Of a stretch of DNA of 41,409 nt, positions 1 to 7,128 are shown in pieces; the stretch's first letter is position 1; every line of letters starts with the position of its first letter. Origin of the DNA: Gemmatimonadota bacterium (lineage in GTDB: Bacteria; Latescibacterota; UBA2968; UBA8231); the NCBI GenBank assembly GCA_018672475.1, contig JABHFS010000025.1:1-41409 (forward strand), in the 5' to 3' direction. The notes beneath the pieces were generated by a model. It worked only from the letters and a program-made list of their open reading frames with translations, was not told the DNA's origin and did not search any database. The translations under genes were made by a program, and so were the position numbers.

Positions 1-18
1 CTGGCGATATCCCTTCAT
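1..18 (-). CDS. Start of a leftward gene cut by the window edge
   Basis: Only the first six codons are visible (M-K-G-Y-R-Q), reading leftward off the window. The call rests on a strong Shine-Dalgarno run (AGGAGGAG on the minus strand, about positions 23-31) placed a few bases before the ATG at 18-16. Product cannot be judged. It would be divergent from the gene at 317. Confidence 0.45.
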
Positions 19-243
19 ATGCTCCTCCTCGTGGGGCTGTGGATGACAAAGAAAATATAACCAGTTGGCCTTTGTCGTTTCACACCCTACAGGAATTGCA
101 CTTTCAAGTTGAAATCACCATCATTCCAACCTCTATCAACATTGATATTACTAGCAAATACCTATTCAGTTATTCCGCCAAAAAATTTGCACTATTCTTC
201 GCAGTAAATTTTACATAAATCGTTTATATTCAACTAATTATAC

Positions 244-307
244 TTGTCACTCCACCTCCTTCTGCCGTATCTTAATAGTGTAGTGTGAAATGCACATAAA
301 CAAGGAG
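244..307 (+). promoter_or_regulatory. Candidate promoter and RBS for the gene at 317
   Basis: TTGTCA at 244-249 (5 of 6 matches to the -35 consensus) is followed 18 bases later by TATCTT at 268-273 (4 of 6 to the -10 consensus). A strong ribosome site AAGGAG lies at 302-307, nine bases before the ATG. The rest of the 19-316 gap is AT-rich and shows nothing else I can name. Sigma-70-type spacing is assumed; promoters of this phylum are not characterised. Confidence 0.3.
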
Positions 308-316
308 ATATAACCA

Positions 317-1063
317 ATGAAAAAGGGTCATTATTCAGTCCTCCGAGTCAGTCTAATATCTATCATTCTCAGTGCAACTTGCGCTATGACTCAGCAAAAG
401 CTGCCAGAATTCCTAGTGACGGATTTGATCACAAATGACTTAAGCGCCAAGGCTGAAAGAGGAATTGAAAGAAGAAATGAATTGTGGGACCACGTCAAAC
501 TGACAGTCTATGAAATAAGTGAGTTAGATTCGTTGCTCAATGAATATCCTGAAACGGTTTCCAGTATTTGGAGTGTGGTCGATGATGGGTGTAGCTGGTA
601 TTGTAGTGGCGGAAACTATTTAGTTACCGCTTCTTCGAGCTTAAAAAGCAACACCTCTATTAATTACAATCCTAAAGCAGCCAATGATTTAAGCTATAAA
701 ACGGCATGGGTAGAAGGCAAAGAAGACGAAGGTATTGGAGAATACATCGAATATACTTTTGGAAACGAGAGCCCGAGAATAACGTCCATTATCATATCAA
801 ATGGATATGTTAAAAGCGATAAAGCCTGGACTGAAAACAACCGGGTCAAAAAAATAAAGCTATATGTAAACGAAACTGAATTCGGGATATTGAACCTATT
901 GGATACCAAAAATGATCAACTTTTTCAACTCGGTACGTTTGGCCATAATACGGATGGTTCAGACCTGGTTCTCAAATTTGAAATTGCTGAAGTATACAAA
1001 GGGTTAAAATACAACGATACAGTAATTACCGAAATATATTTTGATGGAATGGATGTGCATTAA
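317..1063 (+). CDS. Secreted protein with NADase-type glycan-binding (discoidin-like) domain
   Basis: A 248-aa protein with an N-terminal signal peptide (basic MKKGHYSVLR, then a hydrophobic stretch ending near residue 25). The C-terminal ~140 residues match the pattern of the NADase-type glycan-binding domain: a TAWVEG motif near residue 134, then GIGEYIEYTF, a SNGYVKS motif, an N-x-R-x-K-x-I-x-L-Y strand and the closing D-T-V-I-T-E-I-Y-F. Such domains are discoidin-like carbohydrate binders of exported proteins. The region before it (residues 26-110) is unrecognised, so the binding function is supported but any catalytic role is not. The AAGGAG site fixes the start. Codon use is AT-rich, unlike nearly all later genes, which suggests recent acquisition. 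It overlaps the end of the convergent gene at 1026 by 38 bp. Confidence 0.75.
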   Translation: MKKGHYSVLRVSLISIILSATCAMTQQKLPEFLVTDLITNDLSAKAERGIERRNELWDHVKLTVYEISELDSLLNEYPETVSSIWSVVDDGCSWYCSGGNYLVTASSSLKSNTSINYNPKAANDLSYKTAWVEGKEDEGIGEYIEYTFGNESPRITSIIISNGYVKSDKAWTENNRVKKIKLYVNETEFGILNLLDTKNDQLFQLGTFGHNTDGSDLVLKFEIAEVYKGLKYNDTVITEIYFDGMDVH

Positions 1064-1439
1064 CACAGCCTAGCCAAAAGGCGATGCTCATACGAATGTT
1101 CGTTACAATCCTAACCGCTTCATTCGCAATGCCTCGCTTGCGTAGCGCATCTACTACCGTGCTTATTTCACTCTGCATCGCATTTTGTGCGAAGGCGTAA
1201 TCGATGGCTGATTTGAAGATTACTTTATTTTCGTCTTCATATTTTCTTGCGAGATCTCTAAAACAATTTTTCTTCTGCTTCATTATTTCGAAATTGCCAT
1301 CGGGCTTAATTTTCTGGCATTCGACAAACGCTTCAGGGTCATCAGCAAAAACTGGTGACACTGTTATGAGTGTTAACCCAAATAAACACAAAATAAATGC
1401 GCAGGATGTAATCTTACAATTTATGAAACATTGAATCAT
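1026..1439 (-). CDS. Small exported protein of unknown function
   Basis: A 137-aa protein. Its first ~32 residues form a signal peptide: hydrophobic core CAFILCLFGLTLITV and a likely cleavage after VFA, before DDPEAF. The mature part is short, charged and probably helical, with three cysteines. No family recognised. It is AT-rich like the gene at 317, and its last 38 bp overlap the end of that convergent gene. The ATG lies directly against an IS3-family remnant (its start codon overlaps the TGA that closes the remnant's reading frame), so the original upstream region, and perhaps the true start, may have been replaced by the insertion. No clear ribosome site precedes the ATG. Confidence 0.55.
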   Translation of the reverse strand: MIQCFINCKITSCAFILCLFGLTLITVSPVFADDPEAFVECQKIKPDGNFEIMKQKKNCFRDLARKYEDENKVIFKSAIDYAFAQNAMQSEISTVVDALRKRGIANEAVRIVTNIRMSIAFWLGCVNAHPFHQNIFR

Positions 1440-1912
1440 CCTCTAGCAATTAATAACGATTCGTATATAAAACCATCTCTCGAATGGTGATCGGGCCTCG
1501 CCGACGCCAAGCGTAATAGCCACTGGCCGAAACGCCCAACGCACCGCAAAGCCGATCCAGCCGGTGGCCAGATCGATGGCGATGAATAAATGCGTATCTC
1601 ATCGATTTGGGCTGGAGAAAATACGCAGCGCTTTTTTAAAATGTCCCGCTCTTCTTTGATCTGAGACAGCTCGCGTTTTAAGGCCTGCAGCTCAGCTTGG
1701 TCGGCGGGCAGATTACCCTGGCCAAGAAAGGCTTGATTGCCGTCGGCCTGATAGGCTTTCGCCCAGCGACGTACATTGCTCAGAGGCACGCCATACTCGC
1801 GAGCAACTTGAGCGGCTGGCCGGTTTTCTTCCGTAATTAAACGTGCCACCTCACGTTTGAAAGCGGCGTCATGAACGGTACGAGGTTTCTTCGACGGAGC
1901 CATAAGCAACAC
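1436..1912 (-). pseudogene. IS3-family transposase OrfA (HTH protein), degenerate C-terminus
   Basis: The first ~95 residues are a typical IS3-family OrfA: HTH_Tnp_1-type helix-turn-helix (FKREVARLITEE, VAREYGVPLSNVRRW) and a coiled-coil/leucine-zipper stretch (ELQALKRELSQIKEERDILKK). After LKK the frame changes in a run of six A followed by G, the slippery heptamer used for -1 frameshifting in this family. In the -1 frame the expected A-L-R-I-F-S follows, and it ends in a TGA that overlaps the ATG of the orfB fragment. The zero-frame continuation (residues ~98-158) is out-of-frame orfB sequence and not a real protein end. Upstream ACCTCTTTT shows only a weak ribosome site. Confidence 0.75.
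1450..1602 (-). pseudogene. IS3-family OrfB N-terminal fragment
   Basis: Read from the ATG at 1602, the frame gives about 50 residues starting M-R-Y-A-F-I and containing GVSASGYYAWRRRGP, the conserved N-terminal motif of IS3-family OrfB transposases. It then runs into unrelated sequence and stops at TAA. The rve/DDE catalytic core (~200 residues) is absent. Its ATG overlaps the TGA of the -1 frame of orfA. Confidence 0.7.
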
Positions 1913-1945
1913 CTCTTTTAGGCGTACGACACTAAACGCTTAACT

Positions 1946-1962
1946 GGGTGTCCACTTTTTCA
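1946..1962 (-). repeat. Candidate left terminal inverted repeat of the IS3 remnant
   Basis: On the minus strand the sequence reads TGAAAAAGTGGACACCC, beginning with TG as IS3-family ends do and lying 34 bp before the orfA start. The partner repeat is lost. Confidence 0.45.
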
Positions 1963-2425
1963 ATGCAAGATCAATCAGCCTCCGCACTAATTTCTGGAGG
2001 TATAGCAATCGCTCAAGAAAGCTAGACAAACCAACAAAACTACAATCTTTATCCCTACTCTTTTTTCACTAATTAACTAGCAAGAATTTGCATTGAAAAC
2101 TCACCAAAAATTAAAAACTGCCCGTGGAAAATATAACGATTAAGAACAGATCTACAGGGGTCGATTTTCAGCAGAGAATCAATCTATTAGTTAAGTTCGT
2201 AGATTTATGTAAAATTGAAGGCGCGCCATCCGAAGATACCGTACATTTAGCCAATCTTGAAGAGGACATGGCCCAATAGCACAACGTATGCACCGCGTAC
2301 CCCGAGCTGACCGCGGACTGAAATCCGCAGCAGAAATATCGCGGGGCAGCAATCGAAAAGCACTGGAACCGCGGCTACTCACCTAAAAGAACAAGGCTCC
2401 GTCACCCACTGACACTAAGAGAAAG
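1963..2425. other. AT-rich intergenic region without a convincing gene
   Basis: This 463-bp gap is AT-rich up to about 2200 and then rises to the GC content of the rest of the window, so the edge of the foreign patch probably lies here. A 51-codon frame from a GTG at 2124 to TAG at 2279 (+) is open but has no ribosome site and no recognisable family. A ribosome site for the DUF362 gene (AGAGAAAG) sits at about 2418-2425. Confidence 0.4.
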
Positions 2426-3679
2426 ATGACCATGAGCGACTACAAAGTGCGCGCCGCACATTGCGACTACCGCGCCGAAGAAGACCAGATCTACGAAGCC
2501 CTCAAACGCGCCACTGACCCGCTGACCGAGACCTGGGACCGTTTAGCTAAAGCCAAGCGCATCGGCATCAAGTTCAATCACGACCAACTCATCAAGCAGT
2601 GGATCCGTTACGAGGGGCAGTTGCAGCAATTGGTTAGCGAGAAACTCGCCCGCGCCTTCTTGCGCCTAATGCGCGAGCGCACCGACGCCGAGTTGGTCTC
2701 GCCCGACGTCAGCTTCTACAAAATGTACGACGGTACTGACCCGGAGGAGACCGGTACGCTTATACCGATTTTCCGCGAATTCGGCGTCGAGTTTATCGAC
2801 GGCACACTACCGCCCTATAAGACCTACCCCGTGCCCGGCGGCGGACAGATGTTCAGCCAATACCTGCTGCCACAACGGGCGATGGAGGTCGACGAGTTTA
2901 TCTCCGTCGGCAAAATGAAAAACCACGGTTTTATGGGCATCACGCTCTCATTGAAGAATCTCTTCGGCCTGATGCCGGGCGAGCCGGAGGGCAATACCCG
3001 GACTTATTATCACCACTTAGTCCGCATGCCCTATATGCTGGCCGATATGGGCCGCCTTTTCAATCCGGCCCTGTGTATTGTCGACGGCCTGGTCGGCCAG
3101 GCCGGCATGGAGTGGGGCAATGGCGACGATAAGGGGCCCGGCCGCGTCGCCAATACGCTAGTAGCTGGCAACCATACGATCGCCACCGACGCCTGCACCG
3201 CCCATCTGATGGGCCACGACCCACAGAGCGACTGGCTGACCCCACCTTTCCACCGCGACCGCAACTCGCTGCTGGTAGCCGCCGAAGCTGGTTTCGGCAC
3301 CGTCGACCTCAACGAAATCGACTTTGAGTCCGAGGTCACTAGACCGCTTAACGAGTTTTTCTCCCATATCACCGACTCGCAGGAGCTCGTCCTCAGTTGG
3401 CGGCGCACCACGTGCGAGCAGGCCCTCTATTATCGCGATAATCGGCAAAAATTGCTCGACGAATACGCCGGCGAATATATCCTCTTACAAGAGGGCGAGG
3501 TGCGCTGGCACGACAAGGTAAGCGACTTGCAGGAGAGCCGCCGCGTGCTGGCCGGCGACAAACCCGAGCAGGCGATGTGGCTCAAATACGTCGACCCGGA
3601 AGAAGCCGAAGGCGAACACTTTGAGGTCTACGAAAAAGCGCTGGCCAAAATCGAAGCCGCCGACACCCAGGCCGCCTAA
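2426..3679 (+). CDS. DUF362 domain-containing protein
   Basis: A 417-aa protein with the DUF362 signature: IGIKFN near residues 46-51, the central V-G-K-M-K-N-H-G-F segment (161-169) followed by L-K-N-L-F-G (176-181), and a later I-V-D-G near 218-221. In related proteins this domain often accompanies iron-sulfur clusters, but no ferredoxin-type cysteine pattern is visible here. The biochemical role of the family is poorly defined. There is no signal peptide, so it is probably cytoplasmic. A second in-frame ATG lies two codons downstream and could be the real start. It is followed 17 bp later by an MFS exporter and then a hydroxyacid dehydrogenase, suggesting a three-gene transcription unit. 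Confidence 0.8.
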   Translation: MTMSDYKVRAAHCDYRAEEDQIYEALKRATDPLTETWDRLAKAKRIGIKFNHDQLIKQWIRYEGQLQQLVSEKLARAFLRLMRERTDAELVSPDVSFYKMYDGTDPEETGTLIPIFREFGVEFIDGTLPPYKTYPVPGGGQMFSQYLLPQRAMEVDEFISVGKMKNHGFMGITLSLKNLFGLMPGEPEGNTRTYYHHLVRMPYMLADMGRLFNPALCIVDGLVGQAGMEWGNGDDKGPGRVANTLVAGNHTIATDACTAHLMGHDPQSDWLTPPFHRDRNSLLVAAEAGFGTVDLNEIDFESEVTRPLNEFFSHITDSQELVLSWRRTTCEQALYYRDNRQKLLDEYAGEYILLQEGEVRWHDKVSDLQESRRVLAGDKPEQAMWLKYVDPEEAEGEHFEVYEKALAKIEAADTQAA

Positions 3680-3696
3680 TCGACAAAGAAAACGCG

Positions 3697-4914
3697 ATGC
3701 GAACGCCGATGGGCAGTTCGGCGTTCGCATCACCCCCCTTCCGCAAATACCTCGGTGGCACCCTCTCCGCCAATATAGGCTTCCGCATGCAGTCGGTGGC
3801 GTTGGCAATCCTGGTCTACCGCACCACCGGATCCGCACTGGACCTCGGGTTGGTCTCGGCCATCGGCGCGGCGCCAGCCATGCTCTGCAATGTGCTCGGC
3901 GGCGTGCTCGCTGACCGCCATGACACTCGCCTGATCTGGGCCATAAACGCCGGCGTCTCGACAATGGTCGTCGGCGCGCTGGCTTTGTTAGTATTCGTCG
4001 GCGATGTACCGATCAGCCAGATCTACACGCTCGCGGCGCTCATGGGGATTGTCGCCGGCGTCAACGTGCCCGTATCGCAAAGTTATTATCCCTCACTGCT
4101 CGCCCCGCACGCACTCAAATCCGGCGTAACGCTCAATGGCATGGGCATGTCCGTCGCTTCGATTATCGGCCCGACGCTGGCCGGCCTAATCATCGCGACG
4201 ATCGACCTCTACGCCGCGTTCGCCGCCGCCGCGATCTGCTGGAGCCTGCCCGCCTTTATCGCGTTCTCATTGCCCACCCGCAAAACCAAGCCTGGGCAAA
4301 ACACCCGCTCGCTAAGTGATTTTCGCGTCGGCTTCGACTTTATACGGACCCACCGCCTCTTTCTGATCCTTATCGGATTAGTCGTCGCCAATTTCCTATT
4401 GGTCTTTGGCTGGCTACAGACCCTACCCGCCTTTATCGAGCTCTTCGCCGGTGGCGAACGCGAAATCGGCTATGCCTTCACCGCCGCCGGCATCGGCGCA
4501 ACACTCGGCATCTTTCTCGCCGGACGCCTCAAGCCGGGCGCCCGGCTCGGCTATCAAATTCTCGGCGGCACCGCGTTCTTCGCCTCAATGATCACCTGCC
4601 TGTCCTTCGCCCCGTCGTTTTATTTGCTACTCCCCCTCGCCTTCCTCGCGCACGCGGGCAATGGCATCTTCTCCAATAGCTGTATCGTCGCCATGCAATC
4701 TCGCATCCCCGAAGCGATTCGCGGCCGGGTCATGGGCGCGGTTTCGATCGCCTTCAACCTCGGCACCTTCGGCGGCATGTGGACGGGGGGCATAATCGCG
4801 CTGCTCGGCGACGTGCGGTGGGGCATGGCCGCCGGCCCGCTGGGCATGCTTGTAATCATCTTATTAGTCCTGGTGACGCAAAGGCAAATAAGACAATTGG
4901 CCGACACGGACTGA
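3697..4914 (+). CDS. MFS transporter (MFS_3/EntS-like exporter family)
   Basis: A 405-aa integral membrane protein with about 12 hydrophobic segments. The N-terminal half has the MFS motif-A-like loop between helices 2 and 3 (GGVLADRHDTR), and the second half carries a related R-I-P-E-A-I-R-G-R-V-M-G segment typical of MFS_3 members (enterobactin exporter EntS and macrolide-efflux-like proteins). It most likely exports a small molecule by proton antiport; the substrate is unknown. It starts 17 bp after the DUF362 gene. An in-frame start a few codons later (M5) is possible because no strong ribosome site marks the first ATG. Confidence 0.85.
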   Translation: MRTPMGSSAFASPPFRKYLGGTLSANIGFRMQSVALAILVYRTTGSALDLGLVSAIGAAPAMLCNVLGGVLADRHDTRLIWAINAGVSTMVVGALALLVFVGDVPISQIYTLAALMGIVAGVNVPVSQSYYPSLLAPHALKSGVTLNGMGMSVASIIGPTLAGLIIATIDLYAAFAAAAICWSLPAFIAFSLPTRKTKPGQNTRSLSDFRVGFDFIRTHRLFLILIGLVVANFLLVFGWLQTLPAFIELFAGGEREIGYAFTAAGIGATLGIFLAGRLKPGARLGYQILGGTAFFASMITCLSFAPSFYLLLPLAFLAHAGNGIFSNSCIVAMQSRIPEAIRGRVMGAVSIAFNLGTFGGMWTGGIIALLGDVRWGMAAGPLGMLVIILLVLVTQRQIRQLADTD

Positions 4915-4997
4915 GCAACCACTTTACCCAGCCGCCGGCCCACCTTACATTCGCTGCCGGCGATCAGAAAACCCAAGATGTGAATGGAGACCATAAC

Positions 4998-5975
4998 ATG
5001 ACCGACAAAAAATTCAACGTACTCGTCAGCGACCGCAGCATCCACCCGTCCGGCATTGACCTGCTGCGCCCCGTCGCCGAGTTAACCTTCCTCGAAGGCT
5101 ACGCCGCGCCTGAGGTCTTCGCCGCGGCCGTCAGCGAGACCGACGCCATCTTCTGCCGCAGCGGCATCGTCGACGCGTCCGTTATCGACGCCGCGCCCAA
5201 GCTCAAGATCGTCTCGCGCCACGGCGTCGGTTACGACAATGTCGATATCGACGCCTGCACCCGCCGCGGCATCGTCGTCACCACCACCGGCGAGGCCAAT
5301 TCGCAGAGCGTCAGTGAATTGGCCATCGGCATGATGCTCTACCTCGGCCGTTTTATCCGCCGCGCCAACGCCGACATGGACGCCGGCCTTTGGGAACGCA
5401 CGAGCTTATTGGGCACGGAATTATTCCAGAAAACGCTGGGCATTGTCGGCCTGGGACGAGTGGGCACCCGCCTAGCCAAGCACGCCAACGGCTTTGATAT
5501 GGAAGTATTGGTCTGCGACCCCAATCTCGACGCGGACACCGTAGTCAAACACGGTGCCAAGCAAGTCGACCTACAGACTCTCTTGGCGCAATCCGACTAT
5601 GTCTCGTTGCACCTGCCCCTGAGTCCAGAAACACGGCATATCATCGGCGCCGAAGAATTATCGCAGATGAAAGAATCTGCGATCCTGATCAACTGCGCGC
5701 GCGGCGGCATCGTCGACGAAGATGCGCTCTACACCGCGCTCGTCGAAAAACAGATCGCCGGAGCCGGCATCGACGTATTCGAAAAAGAACCGCTGCCCGC
5801 AGGCCACCCGCTCATCGGCCTCGACAATGTCTGCCACTCGCCGCATATCGCCGGCCAGACCGCCGAATCCCTGGTGCGCGTCTCGCTGCAAACCGCAGAA
5901 AACATCCTCACCGTACTGCGCGGCGAAAAGCTAGACCCCGGCTTCGTCGTGAACCCAGAAGCACTCGCCGACTAA
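4998..5975 (+). CDS. D-2-hydroxyacid dehydrogenase (SerA/PGDH-like)
   Basis: A 325-aa NAD-dependent D-isomer-specific 2-hydroxyacid dehydrogenase. The Rossmann motif G-L-G-R-V-G lies at 151-156. The catalytic Arg is in NCARGG (R235), Glu in the F-E-K-E-P segment (E264) and His in SPHIAG (H283). Length matches the family without a C-terminal ACT regulatory domain, so it is not a classical allosteric SerA. I chose the ATG at 4998 because GGAGA lies eight bases upstream; the frame is open further upstream, but that extension runs inside the MFS gene and has no homology. It probably oxidises a 2-hydroxyacid or reduces a 2-ketoacid within the same operon as the exporter. Confidence 0.88.
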   Translation: MTDKKFNVLVSDRSIHPSGIDLLRPVAELTFLEGYAAPEVFAAAVSETDAIFCRSGIVDASVIDAAPKLKIVSRHGVGYDNVDIDACTRRGIVVTTTGEANSQSVSELAIGMMLYLGRFIRRANADMDAGLWERTSLLGTELFQKTLGIVGLGRVGTRLAKHANGFDMEVLVCDPNLDADTVVKHGAKQVDLQTLLAQSDYVSLHLPLSPETRHIIGAEELSQMKESAILINCARGGIVDEDALYTALVEKQIAGAGIDVFEKEPLPAGHPLIGLDNVCHSPHIAGQTAESLVRVSLQTAENILTVLRGEKLDPGFVVNPEALAD

Positions 5976-6051
5976 CGCTGAATGAGCAAAGATAAAACCC
6001 TCGACCTGCCCGTACGCATCCAACTCAATCAACTAACACCACGCCCCAATT

Positions 6052-7029
6052 TCACCAAGGCACTTCAATTCCCAATTCTTTCGCCACCCCTTCCAACTGC
6101 TCCCGATGCCATCCGCCCACCGGCACCCCCGCCTCGCGAAACCGCCCCTCCCGCTCCGCCTCGATTCCTCCGGGCACATGCGTCGCCGCAAAACCCTTAA
6201 CCGGTTGCAACTTGCGCACCCTCCGGATATATTCGTCCACCTCCGCTTTAAATTGCTCGCCGTCGGTAAACAAATCCGGCCGAAAAACGATCACCAGCGA
6301 ACCCTGATTGGCCCCCGGCCAAGTCCAACGCGGCTTTTCATGGTCGATGCTCAAACCTGACAGCAAACCGCCCCAAGCCTGACAGATCTCCCCCATCCCG
6401 ATCGAACGCAACAACAGACCCGGCGCGCATTCGGCTATCTGGTCGCGCATCTCATCGCGGTATAAGTCGTGCATCGCGCCGAAATCAAGAACTAAGGGCG
6501 GCTCCTCGTTCGTCGGCACGCCGAAAGCCATCGGCGAACCACCCGCCGCATTATTGAGCTCATCCCCTGGCTGCAACCGCAACTGATGTCCCGAGGTCAC
6601 ATAGACGGCCAAACCCCGCTCGACCGCCAAGCGCGCATAAATCCCGGCGGCACCGAAGTGGCCGTGGTTGCGGCTCATAATCGCAGCGATGCCTGTTGCC
6701 TCGGCCTTGTCCAGCGCCAATAAAGTCCCCTGATAAGCGGGAAAATAGCCTAGCCCGCCGTCGCCATCGACCAGCGCACTGACTGGCGTCTCCTTGACCA
6801 CCTCGATCTGCGGATCCTTGTTGAGTTGGCCGTCGCGCATCAGAATCGCATAGGTGGCGATCTGCTGCGTGCCGTGGCTGAACACCCCGCGCAAGTCATT
6901 CTTCGTCAATAACTCGGCCAATAGCTCCGCCTTTTCCGCAGGCAAACCGACCGTCTGCGCCGCCGTAGAGACGAACGCGTGCAATTTCTGATGATCGACG
7001 TTAATATGTTCATCGGGTGGTGTATTCAT
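6052..7029 (-). CDS. Malate/L-lactate (LDH2-type) dehydrogenase family protein
   Basis: A 325-aa member of the Ldh_2 family (malate/L-sulfolactate/ureidoglycolate dehydrogenases, a fold distinct from classical LDH). Visible signatures are LRGVFSHGT near residues 46-54, carrying the conserved H52, and NHGHFG at 121-126. These enzymes reversibly oxidise an L-2-hydroxyacid with NAD(P). I chose the ATG at 7029 because a purine-rich AGAAAGAAAAA precedes it; a longer frame from 7083 adds 18 residues with no family match. The gene is convergent with the hydroxyacid dehydrogenase at 4998, leaving only 76 bp between them. The substrate is not deducible. Confidence 0.82.
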   Translation of the reverse strand: MNTPPDEHINVDHQKLHAFVSTAAQTVGLPAEKAELLAELLTKNDLRGVFSHGTQQIATYAILMRDGQLNKDPQIEVVKETPVSALVDGDGGLGYFPAYQGTLLALDKAEATGIAAIMSRNHGHFGAAGIYARLAVERGLAVYVTSGHQLRLQPGDELNNAAGGSPMAFGVPTNEEPPLVLDFGAMHDLYRDEMRDQIAECAPGLLLRSIGMGEICQAWGGLLSGLSIDHEKPRWTWPGANQGSLVIVFRPDLFTDGEQFKAEVDEYIRRVRKLQPVKGFAATHVPGGIEAEREGRFREAGVPVGGWHREQLEGVAKELGIEVPW

Positions 7030-7128
7030 TTTTTCTTTCTGCTTTAGTCCAGTGATGCCCAATCGTGCGGCAATACCCGCCATTCAAGACCTGCGGCAAA
7101 TAACACTCACGTGCTTGGCAACCGTAGC

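Larger units (their letters stand above)
1436..1962 (-). mobile_element. Truncated IS3-family insertion sequence
   Basis: The element reads leftward: candidate left terminal repeat at 1946-1962, then orfA, then only the first ~40 codons of orfB before the sequence stops resembling a transposase near 1475. The catalytic DDE domain of OrfB is missing, so the copy is dead. No matching right repeat or target duplication was found; the right-hand boundary is inferred. Confidence 0.75.

Noticed and set aside
2191..2382. 63-codon minus-strand ORF before the DUF362 gene
   Set aside because: Arg/Ser-rich, no ribosome site, no family; looks like a chance frame.
5982..6200. 72-codon plus-strand ORF after the hydroxyacid dehydrogenase
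   Set aside because: Pro-rich product of the antisense of the LDH2-type gene; no ribosome site.
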